Made by a program: the position numbers and the translations under genes. 64,000 bases of DNA from Candidatus Bipolaricaulota bacterium (GTDB lineage Bacteria > Bipolaricaulota > Bipolaricaulia > Bipolaricaulales > Bipolaricaulaceae): contig JACIWK010000002.1 in assembly GCA_014360985.1 (NCBI GenBank), positions 1-64,000 on the forward strand, given 5' to 3'. Every line of letters starts with the position of its first letter. Positions within the stretch are counted from its first letter, which is position 1. Shown here in pieces: positions 9,127 to 18,313 of this stretch. A model generated the notes under the pieces. The model was not told where the DNA came from and searched no databases. It worked only from the letters and a program-made list of their open reading frames with translations.

Positions 9127-10461
9127 ATGAGAGCGCTTCGCCTGGTCCTCGTGGTGATCGCCGCCGCTGCGCTGGGGGGGAGTGCGTCCGAGGTGTGGCT
9201 CCTGCGCGTCGATGGGGAGATCGGCCGGGGGACCGTTTCTTTCATCCGGACGGGCCTCGCCCAAGCGGAGGCCGCGGGAGCGGCAGCGGTGGTGTTCGAG
9301 TTCGCCACCCCCGGCGGCTACCTCGATGCCGCCATGGCGTGCCGAGACCTCATCCTCGGGGCCGGGGTGCGCACTGTGGCCTACGTGAACCGGGAAGCGT
9401 ACTCAGCGGGGGCTCTCCTCGCCCTGGCCTGCGAGCGGATCTACTTCGCCCCCGGCGGGGTGATGGGCGCGGCGACCCCGGTGTACTTCGATGCGAGCGG
9501 GGAGATGAGGACCGCCTCCGAGAAGACGGTCTCCGCGGTGCGGGCCCTGTTCCGGGCCACGGCTGAGGAGCGGGGGCGCGATCCGGACGTGGCGGAGGCG
9601 ATGGTCGACCCTGATGTGGAGGTCCCTGGCCTCGTCGGCAGGGGAAAGCTCCTCACCCTCACCGCCCTCTCCGCAGCGGAGTGGGGGTATTCCGACGGCG
9701 CGGCGGCCTCCCTCACCGCGCTCCTCGCCGAGGCAGGCCTGGCGGGGACCGTGGTGCGGGAGCATCACCTGCGGTGGGTAGATTCTGCTGTCGCGACCTT
9801 GACCACACCGTGGCTCGCTTCCCTCCTCATCGCGATCGGCGTGCTCGGCCTCCTGTGGGAGGTCCTCACCCCGGGGTTCGGGGTGGCGGGCGCGATCGGG
9901 CTCGCCGCGTTCGCGGTCTTCTTCTGGGCCCACAACCTCGCCGGACTCGCCGGCTGGGAATCGCTCGTCTTCCTTGTGGCGGGGATTGTGGCGATCGTGC
10001 TCGAGATCTTCGTGTTCACCGCCACCGACTTCGGGCTGGCAGGGATTGCTGGGCTCGTCTTGATCGGGCTTGGGTTCTACACGGCCATGATCGGGCCGTT
10101 CACCCAGCCGGGCCAGGCCGGGGCCGCCCTGGGTGCGGTGTCGATCGCCCTCGTGGTCGGCCTCGTGCTGACCGTGATCCTCCTCACCCGGCTCCCCCGC
10201 TCTCGACTGCGGCTGGGGGGGGTGATCCTCCAGACGGCGATCACCGGTCGCGCCGGGGACAAGGGCCAGCCCGTGCTGACGGACTGGATCGGCCGATCAG
10301 GGGTCGCCCGCACCGACCTCCGGCCGGTGGGACAGGCCGAGTTTGAGGGAGAGCTGGTTGACGTGGTGGCGGAGGAGGGATTCCTCCCCAAGGGGACGGA
10401 GGTTGAGGTCGTGCGCGACCAAGGCTTCCGCAAGGTCGTGCGCAAACGAAAGGAGGGCTAG
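9127..10461 (+). CDS. nfeD: NfeD-family membrane serine protease (ClpP-like, long form)
   Basis: A 444-residue protein with a signal or anchor segment (residues 1-20), a ClpP-class serine protease domain, about five membrane helices (residues 225-360) and a soluble C-terminal OB-fold. The catalytic Ser is Ser93 in AYSAGALLALA and the general base is Lys133, both close to Ser97 and Lys138 of the archaeal 1510-N protease. The C-terminal NfeD domain begins near ITGRAGDKGQPVLTDWIG. Long NfeD proteases act on membrane proteins and are encoded with flotillin or stomatin partners; here floA starts one base after the stop. The start at 9127 gives a clean signal segment and agrees with the promoter geometry. 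Confidence 0.92.
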   Translation: MRALRLVLVVIAAAALGGSASEVWLLRVDGEIGRGTVSFIRTGLAQAEAAGAAAVVFEFATPGGYLDAAMACRDLILGAGVRTVAYVNREAYSAGALLALACERIYFAPGGVMGAATPVYFDASGEMRTASEKTVSAVRALFRATAEERGRDPDVAEAMVDPDVEVPGLVGRGKLLTLTALSAAEWGYSDGAAASLTALLAEAGLAGTVVREHHLRWVDSAVATLTTPWLASLLIAIGVLGLLWEVLTPGFGVAGAIGLAAFAVFFWAHNLAGLAGWESLVFLVAGIVAIVLEIFVFTATDFGLAGIAGLVLIGLGFYTAMIGPFTQPGQAGAALGAVSIALVVGLVLTVILLTRLPRSRLRLGGVILQTAITGRAGDKGQPVLTDWIGRSGVARTDLRPVGQAEFEGELVDVVAEEGFLPKGTEVEVVRDQGFRKVVRKRKEG

Positions 10462-11472
10462 ATGGAAGGTATGACGGGCTGGATCGTGCTGGGTGTCCTG
10501 GCGGTGCTGCTCCTGTGGCTGTTCTTCTACTTCGTCCCTGTGGGGCTGTGGATCAGCGCCCTCGCTGCCGGGGTCCCAGTCGGGCCGGGGACCTTCATTG
10601 GGATGCGGCTGCGGAAGGTCAATCCCCACCGGGTGATCATGCCCATGATCGCCGCGTGGAAGGCGGGGATCAAGCTCTCCACATCCGATCTCGAGGCCCA
10701 CTACCTCGCCGGGGGGAACGTGGAGCGCGTGGTGCGGGCCCTCATTTCCGCCGACAAGGCGGGCATCGACCTCACGTTCCAGCGTGCGGCAGCGATCGAC
10801 CTCGCTGGCCGCGACGTCTATGACGCGGTCGCGATGAGCGTGAACCCGCGCGTGATCGAGACCCCAAAGGTGGCGGCGGTGGCCAAGGACGGGATCGAAC
10901 TCCTCGCCGTGGCCAAGATCACCGTCCGCGCCAACATCGAACGCCTCGTGGGCGGCGCCACGGAAGCGACGGTGATCGCCCGGGTGGGGGAGGGAATCGT
11001 GTCCGCGATCGGGTCGGCCAGCACCCACAAGGCCGTGCTCGAGAATCCGGACTCCATCTCCAAGCTCGTGTTGTCCAAGGGCCTCGATGCCGGGACCGCG
11101 TTCGAGCTCCTGTCGATCGACATCGCCGACGTGGACGTGGGCCGCAACATCGGGGCCGAGCTCCAAACCGCCCAGGCCGAGGCCGACCTCAAGGTGGCAC
11201 GGGCGAAGGCCGAGGAGCGGCGGGCGATGGCGATCGCCCGCGAGCAGGAGATGTCGGCGTTGGTCCAGGAGCGCCGAGCGGCGGTGGTCGAGGCCGAGGC
11301 GGAAATCCCCCGCGCAATTGCGGAGGCGTTCCGCAAGGGGCAGCTCGGGATCATGGACTACTACCGGCTGAAGAACATCCAGGCTGATACCGCGATGCGC
11401 GAGGGGATCGCGAAACCGGACGACAAGCCGCGGGGTCAGGACGAGCCCCCGGTATCGGGGGGCAAGCGGTGA
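10462..11472 (+). CDS. floA: flotillin-like protein FloA
   Basis: A 336-residue flotillin-like scaffold of membrane microdomains (YqfA/FloA family, usually about 330 residues). One N-terminal hairpin membrane segment (residues 6-45) is followed by the SPFB domain, and then an Ala/Glu-rich coiled coil (residues 230-300, e.g. [20 protein letters not shown]) that drives oligomerisation. Met10462 follows AAAGGAGGG in the end of nfeD. Pairing with nfeD is the classic arrangement; the two partners localise together in other bacteria. A 42-codon gene overlaps its stop. Confidence 0.93.
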   Translation: MEGMTGWIVLGVLAVLLLWLFFYFVPVGLWISALAAGVPVGPGTFIGMRLRKVNPHRVIMPMIAAWKAGIKLSTSDLEAHYLAGGNVERVVRALISADKAGIDLTFQRAAAIDLAGRDVYDAVAMSVNPRVIETPKVAAVAKDGIELLAVAKITVRANIERLVGGATEATVIARVGEGIVSAIGSASTHKAVLENPDSISKLVLSKGLDAGTAFELLSIDIADVDVGRNIGAELQTAQAEADLKVARAKAEERRAMAIAREQEMSALVQERRAAVVEAEAEIPRAIAEAFRKGQLGIMDYYRLKNIQADTAMREGIAKPDDKPRGQDEPPVSGGKR

Positions 11473-11600
11473 TGCCAAGGGTCGCTGATGTCCTGCGGGA
11501 CCTGCTGCGAAGGAATCCCCGGCTGGCGATCGTCCTCGGGGAGGTCATCGGCCCGCCCATGGGGGCGCCGGACGCCCCGCCCCGCCCCTGGGAGACGTAG
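11472..11600 (+). CDS. small protein (42 aa) coupled to floA
   Basis: A short open frame starts with ATG overlapping the floA stop (TGATG) and runs 42 codons to TAG. It begins [16 protein letters not shown] and has one amphipathic helix followed by a Pro-rich tail; there is no membrane segment. The tight coupling and the strong hairpin that follows after 27 bases argue that it is the last cistron of the nfeD-floA operon. No family is recognised. Confidence 0.5.
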   Translation: MPRVADVLRDLLRRNPRLAIVLGEVIGPPMGAPDAPPRPWET

Positions 11601-11626
11601 CGCCCCGTCCCCCGCGGTGCGAACAC

Positions 11627-11659
11627 GAGAGGCGCAGGGGCGATCCCCCTACGCCTCTC
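11627..11659. terminator. bidirectional hairpin terminator
   Basis: GAGAGGCG (11627-11634) pairs with CGCCTCTC (11652-11659) and AGGGG (11636-11640) with CCCCT (11646-11650), leaving one mismatch and a five-base loop. It lies between the convergent floA operon and the minus-strand secreted protein. No long T tract follows on either strand. Confidence 0.65.
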
Positions 11660-11678
11660 TACCGCTCCGCCGCGCCGG

Positions 11679-12794
11679 CTACTGCAGGAGGCGCAGGTGC
11701 GCCTCGAACTCGGTGATCGCCTGTTCAAATCGCTCGATGAACGCCCAGACAGACCTCCAGTTGACGCCCCCGACCAGGTACAGATCCGCATCGAGGGAGA
11801 GCCCGCCCTCGCGGTTGGCGTAGGCGCGCGTTCCTCTCCTCGTCAGGTTCCACGCGTAGATGAGCGGCGATGCCGTCTGCGCGGACACGGCCCACGAGGT
11901 GGAGAGCCGAAGGCTGTTGTAGCGATCCTCCTCGTCTGTGTACACAACCAGCTCCACCGGCACACCTGCCAGCTCAAGAACCCACACCGGGTTGCCCTCC
12001 TCGGATGTTGCCGGTTCGAAGCCGAGTTCCATCTCCGACAGGAGGCGGTCGATGTCGGCGGGGGTTACGGCAGTCCACAGCGGCGGCCAGGGGCGAACGA
12101 TCGGGGTCGCCAGCAAGAACGCGATCACGTTCTCGGCGAACTCCAGCCCGTCGGCCCGACCGTCGTCGTCCTCATCGCCCGAGAACAGCCCGAGGATGCC
12201 GCCGAACAGCACCGTGCGGCCTTCGTTGCCGACGATGATCGCCGCCTGGTTCTCAGCAGGATCTGGGGAGTAACCGGCCAGCGCGACGCCCCCTTCGGTG
12301 GTGGCGAAGAATGCGCCGTCCACGATGCACGTGTCCGCCGTCGGCTGGAGCAGCATGACCACGTTGGGGGTCGTGAACAGGGGGTGCGCATCGTCCCAGA
12401 CGTAGATGGGAAGAGGTTCTTCGTAGTCCGACAGCCACAGAGCCCCGAACGGGGACGCGGTCTCCTCGTACCAGTCCCAGTAGTTCATGTACACGCGCCT
12501 GCCTCCGGCAATGCAGTCGGCGATGGCGTCGAGCGTCTCCCCGCCCAACCTGCGTGAGTACTCGTCCACGATCACCAGATCCCACGGGCCCCCCTCGGTA
12601 AGGGCGACGAAGAAGTCGAACTCGTCACTCGTCTCAGCGAACTCGAGGCCCAGACCCTTCAGTGCAGCCGGGAAGTGGGCCACGCTCGAACTGCACTGTT
12701 CGCTCAACACAAGGATGCTCTGGCCCAGTCCCGACACGCCCAACAGACCCAGGAACAGCGGAACAACACAGAGCCCTGCAAGTACGCGTTTCAT
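11679..12794 (-). CDS. secreted protein: GATase-like domain plus YbjN-like domain (copy 1)
   Basis: A 371-residue exported protein. The signal peptide (residues 1-23, MKRVLAGLCVVPLFLGLLGV) leads into a domain of about 215 residues with a glutamine-amidotransferase/ThuA-like alternation (QSILVLSEQ, DLVIVDEYSRRL, RRVYMNYWDW, RTVLFGGILGLF). The expected catalytic Cys nucleophile elbow is absent. The last 130 residues resemble a YbjN/type III chaperone-like fold: TPADIDRLLSEMELGFE, then LSLDADLYLVGGVNWRSVWA and a final helix. A second copy with the same architecture lies at 31770-32870. A GGAGGGGACAGAG ribosome site fixes the ATG at 12794. The function is unknown; a binding or scaffolding role outside the cytoplasm is a guess. 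Confidence 0.7.
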   Translation of the reverse strand: MKRVLAGLCVVPLFLGLLGVSGLGQSILVLSEQCSSSVAHFPAALKGLGLEFAETSDEFDFFVALTEGGPWDLVIVDEYSRRLGGETLDAIADCIAGGRRVYMNYWDWYEETASPFGALWLSDYEEPLPIYVWDDAHPLFTTPNVVMLLQPTADTCIVDGAFFATTEGGVALAGYSPDPAENQAAIIVGNEGRTVLFGGILGLFSGDEDDDGRADGLEFAENVIAFLLATPIVRPWPPLWTAVTPADIDRLLSEMELGFEPATSEEGNPVWVLELAGVPVELVVYTDEEDRYNSLRLSTSWAVSAQTASPLIYAWNLTRRGTRAYANREGGLSLDADLYLVGGVNWRSVWAFIERFEQAITEFEAHLRLLQ

Positions 12795-13016
12795 CTCTGT
12801 CCCCTCCGTGGAGACCACGGCCGCGGGGCGGGTGGAGGACCGGGCTCCGGCTGCGCCGCACGACCGGGGGACATGATACGACTCCCCGTTCACCCCGGCT
12901 GGCCGCCCTCTCCGGGTGCCTGCCAGGTAGCCAACTCCTGTTCACAAGGACGTTCTGCCAGCAGCCCCGTTCCTTCGGCCGGGGAAGCCGATTCGCTGCG
13001 GAGGCCGTGCGCCAAG

Positions 13017-14225
13017 CTACGGTTCGCGGTCGATCCGCACTGGACGGTGGACGGGGATGCGGAGCCGCCGCCACAGGTCGGCCCCGCCGGCGAACAGGAC
13101 CACCGCACACGCTCCCCCGACCACGCCCAGCGACGCCCCGAAGTACATCGGGGCCTCCACCCCGAACGCGTCGAACACTGCCCCCGCTGCAATCGGGCCG
13201 AGCATCTGCCCGATCGCGAACGCCGAGTTCTGGATTCCGGCCAGGGTCCCCATCCCGTGGGACCGCCCGAGCTGGGTGCGGATGGCGAGGACCGACGCCC
13301 GACCCAGGGCGCTACCCACGCCCATCGCGACGGACAGGGCCACCACGCCCTCCACGCTGCGCACGAGCGGGACGAAGAACATCGGCAGCGGAGACAGCAA
13401 TCCCCCCACCGCGATCTGCGGGAGTCGTCGGAACCGGTCCGCGAGGTACCCGAACGGGATTTGGAACAGCCCCTCGCCCACGAGGTACCCGGTGAGGACG
13501 AGGCCGATCGCCGACTCGCTGTGGCCGTTGGCGTCGGCGAGGAGGGGCCAGAACGAGTTGAACGACTGGCGCCACAGCCCGCGGGTCGCGAAGTAGACGA
13601 TGATCGCCAGCACGGCGGGAGCCCGGAGGGCGGCGCCGAGGTGCGGTGCCGCCCGGGGTGCGGTCCCCGGGCGCTGCCCGCCATCGTCGGGCACCCACCG
13701 TGCGACCCCGATGAGCGCCAGGAGCGAGAGGATGCCCATCGCGTAGAACGGGGCCTCGAGCGACCAGCCCTCCACGAGGTACCCGCCCACGAGCGGGCCC
13801 AGGGCCATGCCCGCGAACATCGAAGCGTAGAACAGATTCGTGATCCGTCCCTCCCGACTGACGGGGGTGAGGTCGCCCACGTAGGCCTGGGCGATGGGGG
13901 TGACGAGGATCGACCCCACACCGTGGAGGAACCGGAACGCCCCCATCTGCCACAGGTTCTGAGCGATGATGTACAGGACCGAAACCACGGCGTAGAGGCC
14001 GAGTCCCCACACGATGAGCCTCTTCCGACCGATGCGGTCGGACAGGACGCCGGCCACCGGGCCCAGCACGAACCGGGACACGGAGAACGCCGCGAACACC
14101 GCGCCGAGGCCGACCCCGCCCACGCCAAACGACCGCACGTAGAGGGGCATGATCGGGGAGATGATCCCCATCCCCATCATGGCGACGGACACGGCGAGGA
14201 ACAGCGGGACAAACGCGGCTAGCAC
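13017..14225 (-). CDS. MFS transporter, drug-exporter type
   Basis: A 402-residue major facilitator protein with 12 predicted membrane helices. The motif A loop between helices 2 and 3 reads GVLSDRIGRKRLIVWG, and a weaker copy (GYLADRFRRLPQIAVGG) stands at the start of the second half. This fits proton-coupled multidrug or sugar efflux; no substrate can be inferred. The frame is open further upstream, but that part is antisense-like and overlaps the neighbouring acetyltransferase; the GTG at 14225 is the only in-frame start in the gap and yields a normal helix 1 (MLAAFVPLFLAVSVAMMG). The acetyltransferase just upstream on the same strand ends 61 bases before and may be co-transcribed. Confidence 0.88.
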   Translation of the reverse strand: MLAAFVPLFLAVSVAMMGMGIISPIMPLYVRSFGVGGVGLGAVFAAFSVSRFVLGPVAGVLSDRIGRKRLIVWGLGLYAVVSVLYIIAQNLWQMGAFRFLHGVGSILVTPIAQAYVGDLTPVSREGRITNLFYASMFAGMALGPLVGGYLVEGWSLEAPFYAMGILSLLALIGVARWVPDDGGQRPGTAPRAAPHLGAALRAPAVLAIIVYFATRGLWRQSFNSFWPLLADANGHSESAIGLVLTGYLVGEGLFQIPFGYLADRFRRLPQIAVGGLLSPLPMFFVPLVRSVEGVVALSVAMGVGSALGRASVLAIRTQLGRSHGMGTLAGIQNSAFAIGQMLGPIAAGAVFDAFGVEAPMYFGASLGVVGGACAVVLFAGGADLWRRLRIPVHRPVRIDREP

Positions 14226-14286
14226 AACGATCCAAGGATACGGGCTCCGGGCTCGATTGGCGAGGCCTGTCGCGCCGTGCCCTGGG

Positions 14287-14901
14287 CTATCTTGCGGGAG
14301 GGGTCCGCAGCATGGCCCACGCGGTGAGATCCGTGCCGGGGACGGAGGACTCCTCCAGGACCCGGAACCCGAAGTGCTCGTACAGGGACACGTTCTTCTC
14401 TTGCATCGTGTCCACGTAGCACGGTCGACCCTCCCGGTCGAGCCGGGCGAGGATCGGGCGGAGGAGCCGGCCCGCGTGGCCTTGGCCCTGGAACGAGGGG
14501 GCGACCCCGAGGATGAGGAGGACCAGGTGCTCCGGTGGAGCCAGCCGTCGGTGGAGGGCATCCAGGTGGTCCCCGACGACCCTCAGGCGAGCGCCACCTG
14601 TGCGGCCGAGGCTGACGAGGAGCGAGAGTGGGACCGCACGCAGCACCTTCCACGGCGTCAGCGGATAGGAGTCCGATGGCAGCCACGCCGCCACCCCCTC
14701 CAGGCGTTGCGACGGGGCGTAGACCTCCCCATACCGGGCGGCGTAGTGGAGGGGAACTTGGCAGAAGACCCGCGCCAGCTTCATCCGCGCCTCCCGATCC
14801 GGGCAGGCATGGGTGAGGAGCGGGTCATCCCTGAACGCCGCAGCGAGGACCTCCATCGCTCGCCCCACGTCGGCTCTCCCCAGCCGCACCAGCTCCCCCA
14901 T
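14287..14901 (-). CDS. GNAT-family N-acetyltransferase
   Basis: A 204-residue acetyltransferase of the type often encoded in clusters with efflux genes. The acetyl-CoA site is LGVAPSFQGQGHAGRLLRPI, with the closing YEHFGFRVLEE segment. The Pro/Trp-rich middle (GVAAWLPSDSYPLTPWK) is typical of the Gcn5-related family acting on small amines. A possible promoter on the minus strand is TTGAAG (14939-14934), a 17-base spacer and GATCCT (14916-14911), nine bases before the ATG, so the transcript may be leaderless. It is followed by the MFS exporter. Confidence 0.85.
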   Translation of the reverse strand: MGELVRLGRADVGRAMEVLAAAFRDDPLLTHACPDREARMKLARVFCQVPLHYAARYGEVYAPSQRLEGVAAWLPSDSYPLTPWKVLRAVPLSLLVSLGRTGGARLRVVGDHLDALHRRLAPPEHLVLLILGVAPSFQGQGHAGRLLRPILARLDREGRPCYVDTMQEKNVSLYEHFGFRVLEESSVPGTDLTAWAMLRTPPAR

Positions 14902-15064
14902 CGCTACCCTAGGATCGCTTGCCGCGGTCCGCCCTTCAAGCCCCGCGGGACGGCCTCACTCTCTTGAACTCTACGATACGCAGATCGTGGAGGTCGACTC
15001 CCTCGCAGGGGTGTGCCCCCACCGGGGGCCTCGTCATCGGCTTGCCCGGCGAGTCCCACCGGGA

Positions 15065-15548
15065 TCAGCTCGAAAGCTCGTCGCGTTCAGCAACCGTTGG
15101 CGAGCGGTACTCCATGGACCGGCCCATCTCCCGACACCCCGATCTGCCTTCCCGTCCCCGGCGCGGCTCGATCCCCACCAGGGCACCACCTTGGTTCCGG
15201 GCAGACTGGGACATGACAGGGCCACTCGTTCCTCCTCCCATGGCGCGCACCCCGGAACCGATCCCCATCGCCACACGGGCGTTCCCCTCCCACCGCACCA
15301 CGGCGTTCGCGGCCATCGCAAACAGAAAGAACGTCGCCCCAAAGAGGGTGATCCTCATGTAATTCGCGCCGTAGGGGAGGATTGTCTCCGTTGCTCCGAA
15401 CAGGCGCAGGAGCGGTTCGAGGTAAGGGCAGCCCAGCGTGACACGAGCGACGCCGCGCCGATCCCGAGCGTCGCGCGTTCGCCATGACGAGGACCTCTAC
15501 CGGGAACGAGATCGCGATTCCGGCGATGGCGAGGGAGCCGACTCCCCG
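15065..15548 (-). pseudogene. decayed MATE-family efflux transporter
   Basis: Three minus-strand pieces in different frames align to the first third of a MATE/NorM transporter. The first is GVGSLAIAGIAISFPVEVLV (15546 downward); the second, after a frameshift, is ATLGIGAASLVSR; the third is LLRLFGATETILPYGANY (about 15418-15361), running on into MRITLFGATFFLFAMAANAV and VVRWEGNARVAM. About 35 residues usually found between the second and third pieces are missing, and the C-terminal two thirds of the protein are absent. A 97-codon open frame beginning at 15358 looks like a secreted protein but is only a MATE helix read from an internal ATG. The rest of 14902-15714 shows no gene. Confidence 0.7.
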
Positions 15549-15714
15549 CCGTGGCGAGCGAAGAGCCTGCCTTGCCCCCACGAAGGGATGCTGGTGCGCG
15601 ACGGTCCCATCCTCCGGAAGTGCATCGTGGAGCGACGGGCGGTTCCAGCGCCACCTCAGGATGCCAACCGCTCCAAGGTCGGCTATGATCGTCTTTTCGC
15701 TCAAGGAGGGTTGG

Positions 15715-16758
15715 ATGCGACCTAGGATCTGGATCGAGCGGTTCGACCCCGCAACCGCTCGCTCGGAGGCGATGCGGGGGTACCACGCCCTCTCCAACCG
15801 GATCCGCGCGGAGTGGTGGCCGGACGATCCGCCGCGGGAGCTGCCTGTTCTGCGGACGATGTTGACCACGGTGCCCTCCGTGTGGGGCGTGCGGTGGTGG
15901 GTGGCGTGGCACCGGGGGCGGGTGGTGGGCAGCGCCGAGCTCGAGATGAACAGGACGAAGGAGAACCGCCACCTGGCGTGGTTCGACCTCTCCGTCCTCC
16001 CCGAGCACCGACGGCAGGGGATCGGGTCGGCCCTGCTGCGGACCGTGGCCGAGGCGGTGCGCGAGGACGGGCGGAGGCTTCTCGGGACGGCCACGGCCAC
16101 CACCGCCCCCATGGGTGAGGCGTTCCTGCGTCGGCTCGGCGCTCAGCCGGCCTTGATCCAAGAGATCAACCAGCTCGCGATCCGCAACGTGGATCCGGCG
16201 CTCCTCCGGGCGTGGCAGGACCGCGCCCCCGCGGATGCGTTTCGCCTCGGGTTCTGGGAGGGACCGTACCCAGAGGCGGACCTCGCCGAGGTTGTCGCGA
16301 TGCACGAGGTGATGAACACCGCCCCTCGGGGGGACCTCGACATGGAGGACTTTCACTGGACTCCGGAGTTGATCCGCGACCAGGAGGAGTCCATGCGCAA
16401 GCGCGGGGTGGAACGATGGACGGTCTACGCCCGCCACATCCCCACAGGTCGGATCGCCGGGTTCACCGAGGTCGGCTGGAACCGCAACGAGCCGGAGATC
16501 CTCCACCAGTGGGGGACGGGGGTGTTCCCGGAATTCCGCAACCACGGGCTGGGGCGGTGGCTGAAGGCGGCAATGCTCGTCAAGGTCCTCGCTGGGCGGC
16601 CGCAGGTCAAGTTCGTCCGCACGGGGAACGCGAACATGAACGCCCCGATGCTCAACATCAACCACGAGCTCGGGTTCCGCCTCTACAACACGATCACGAT
16701 CTGGCAGGTCCCGGTGGACAGGGTCCTCGCCTCCCTCGCCGAACGCGGGAGGAGTTAG
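15715..16758 (+). CDS. tandem GNAT acetyltransferase
   Basis: A 347-residue protein with two GNAT domains in tandem, as in mycothiol synthase-like and related double acetyltransferases. The N-terminal domain keeps the acetyl-CoA loop LPEHRRQGIGSALLRTVAEA (about residues 100-119). The C-terminal domain has EFRNHGLGRWLKAAMLVKV and ends NINHELGFRLYNTITIWQ. AAGGAGGG four bases before the ATG fixes the start, and a TATGAT box lies at 15684-15689. The substrate is unknown. It is followed after two bases by a broken mutM. Confidence 0.85.
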   Translation: MRPRIWIERFDPATARSEAMRGYHALSNRIRAEWWPDDPPRELPVLRTMLTTVPSVWGVRWWVAWHRGRVVGSAELEMNRTKENRHLAWFDLSVLPEHRRQGIGSALLRTVAEAVREDGRRLLGTATATTAPMGEAFLRRLGAQPALIQEINQLAIRNVDPALLRAWQDRAPADAFRLGFWEGPYPEADLAEVVAMHEVMNTAPRGDLDMEDFHWTPELIRDQEESMRKRGVERWTVYARHIPTGRIAGFTEVGWNRNEPEILHQWGTGVFPEFRNHGLGRWLKAAMLVKVLAGRPQVKFVRTGNANMNAPMLNINHELGFRLYNTITIWQVPVDRVLASLAERGRS

Positions 16759-16760
16759 CG

Positions 16761-17097
16761 TTGCCCGAGCTCCCGGACCTCGTTGTGCTCGCGCGCAGCT
16801 GCGACCAGGCCCTGAGGGGCAAGCGCTTCTCCCAGGTCCAGATCGGCCAGCCGACTTCTGGTGGTTCGGGTACGTCCATCTCGTCCCGCGGGTGGGGGAC
16901 CTGGGGAACGGGACGGGTGGGGAAACGAAGGGACCTACGCTGACCACCTTCAGGTCGGTTACCGCACGGGAAAGCCGTGCCCGGCGTGCGGCATCGCGAT
17001 CGAGGAGCTGCGGGTGGGGAGCACAACGAGCTACATCTGCCCCCGCTGTCAGGCAGGGGCCGTAGGTGATAAGGACGTCGCGGGGCCTGTCCCTTAG
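16761..17097 (+). pseudogene. broken formamidopyrimidine-DNA glycosylase (mutM/fpg)
   Basis: The TTG at 16761, with GGGAGGAG upstream, opens a frame reading PELPDLVVLARSCDQALRGK, the canonical N-terminus of Fpg/MutM with the catalytic Pro and the following Glu. After about 33 residues the frame loses similarity. In another frame (about 16936-17064) the C-terminal Fpg zinc finger appears: HLQVGYRTGKPCPACG and then YICPRCQ. The central domain of about 170 residues, including the helix-two-turn-helix, is gone. This must be a deleted and frameshifted remnant. An 8-oxoguanine glycosylase would have to be encoded elsewhere. Confidence 0.8.
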
Positions 17098-17195
17098 GGA
17101 GGCTCGGCGACGTGCCCCCTGCTCGGGGTCCGCTTGATCGACACCCCGGGATGAGGCAGGATGGGGCGGGCTGAGACCTCGCGACTTGGGAGGCG

Positions 17196-18242
17196 ATGGT
17201 GCAACTGGGACAGGTGCCCCGCGTACGACTCGGATATTGGCCCACCCCCCTCGACGAGCTGCTTCGGCTCTCCCGGTACCTGGGTAGGCCACGGCTGTTC
17301 GCCAAGCGGGAGGACCTCACCCCACTCGCCCTGGGCGGGAACAAGATCCGCAAGCTCGAGTACGCGCTCGCGGAAGCTCAGGCCCACCGGGCGACGACCC
17401 TCGTCACGAGCGGGGCCACCCAGAGCAACCACGTCCGCCTCACGATCGCCGCTGGGAATCGGTTGGGCCTGAAGACGATCGCTGTTCTGCGCGGCCACAG
17501 GCCAAGCGCACCCACGGGGAATTACCTCCTCGACCGGATGCTCGGGGCGGCCGGGCTCCACTTCGTGGACCCGCGGGACCACCCGTCGCGGGAGGACCTG
17601 GTGCGGGCTACCGAGGCCCGGGTCCAGGAGCTGGCGGAGGAGCTGCGAGAAAGGGGGGAGGTTCCCTACGTGATCCCCAACGGCTGCGCCCCCCTCCATG
17701 GGGCGCTCGCCTACGCGGGGTGCGTCCTGGAGATGGTCCATCAATTCCGCGAGCTTGGTCTCGCCCCCCACGCGGTCGTCACGGCGTGCGGCACGGGAGG
17801 GACCCAGACCGGCCTCGTCCTGGGGTCGCTCCTCTACACCCAGGGAGAGCTGCGGGTAGTGGGGATCAGTGTTTCAGCTCCCGCCACCGCGCTGCGGGAG
17901 CGGATCCAGCGAAACCTAGAGGAGGCGGTGGCGTTCTTGGGGATTCCCCTCGACGTGCCGGAGGGCCTGATCGAGGTCCACGACGGCTACGTCGGACCGG
18001 GGTACGGGATTCCCACACCCGAGATGAGGGACGCGGTGCTGCTCGTTTCCCGCACGGAGGGGATCCTTCTCGATCCGGTGTACACGGGGAAAGCGATGGC
18101 GGGCCTCGTGGACCTGGTGGGGAAGGGCGCGTTCGACCCCGAGGACGTGGTGGTGTTCCTCCACACCGGCGGGATACCGGCCCTGTTCGCCGATGCCCAG
18201 GCCCCCACGTTCCAGGTCCTCGCTGACCCAGGAGAGGGCTAG
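17196..18242 (+). CDS. PLP-dependent D-cysteine desulfhydrase / ACC deaminase family enzyme
   Basis: A 348-residue fold type II PLP enzyme. Lys50 in LGGNKIRKLEY is the expected Schiff-base lysine, TSGATQSNHVR binds the cofactor phosphate region and VVTACGTGGTQTGLVLG is the phosphate-binding Gly loop. The closing LHTGGIPALFA is typical of the DcyD/ACC deaminase family, which releases ammonia from D-cysteine, 1-aminocyclopropane carboxylate or similar amino acids. The exact substrate cannot be decided from sequence. The ATG follows GGGAGG. It stands alone between the mutM remnant and the carboxypeptidase gene. Confidence 0.85.
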   Translation: MVQLGQVPRVRLGYWPTPLDELLRLSRYLGRPRLFAKREDLTPLALGGNKIRKLEYALAEAQAHRATTLVTSGATQSNHVRLTIAAGNRLGLKTIAVLRGHRPSAPTGNYLLDRMLGAAGLHFVDPRDHPSREDLVRATEARVQELAEELRERGEVPYVIPNGCAPLHGALAYAGCVLEMVHQFRELGLAPHAVVTACGTGGTQTGLVLGSLLYTQGELRVVGISVSAPATALRERIQRNLEEAVAFLGIPLDVPEGLIEVHDGYVGPGYGIPTPEMRDAVLLVSRTEGILLDPVYTGKAMAGLVDLVGKGAFDPEDVVVFLHTGGIPALFADAQAPTFQVLADPGEG

Positions 18243-18313
18243 GGCGCCTGGAACGATCGGGACGCGGCACCGGTACAATCGGCCAGCAACTGCTTGCCGG
18301 GAGGCGGTCGCAC

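Noticed and set aside
15065..15358. A 97-residue secreted protein
   Set aside because: The apparent signal peptide is a transmembrane helix of the decayed MATE transporter, whose match continues upstream of the ATG in the same frame.
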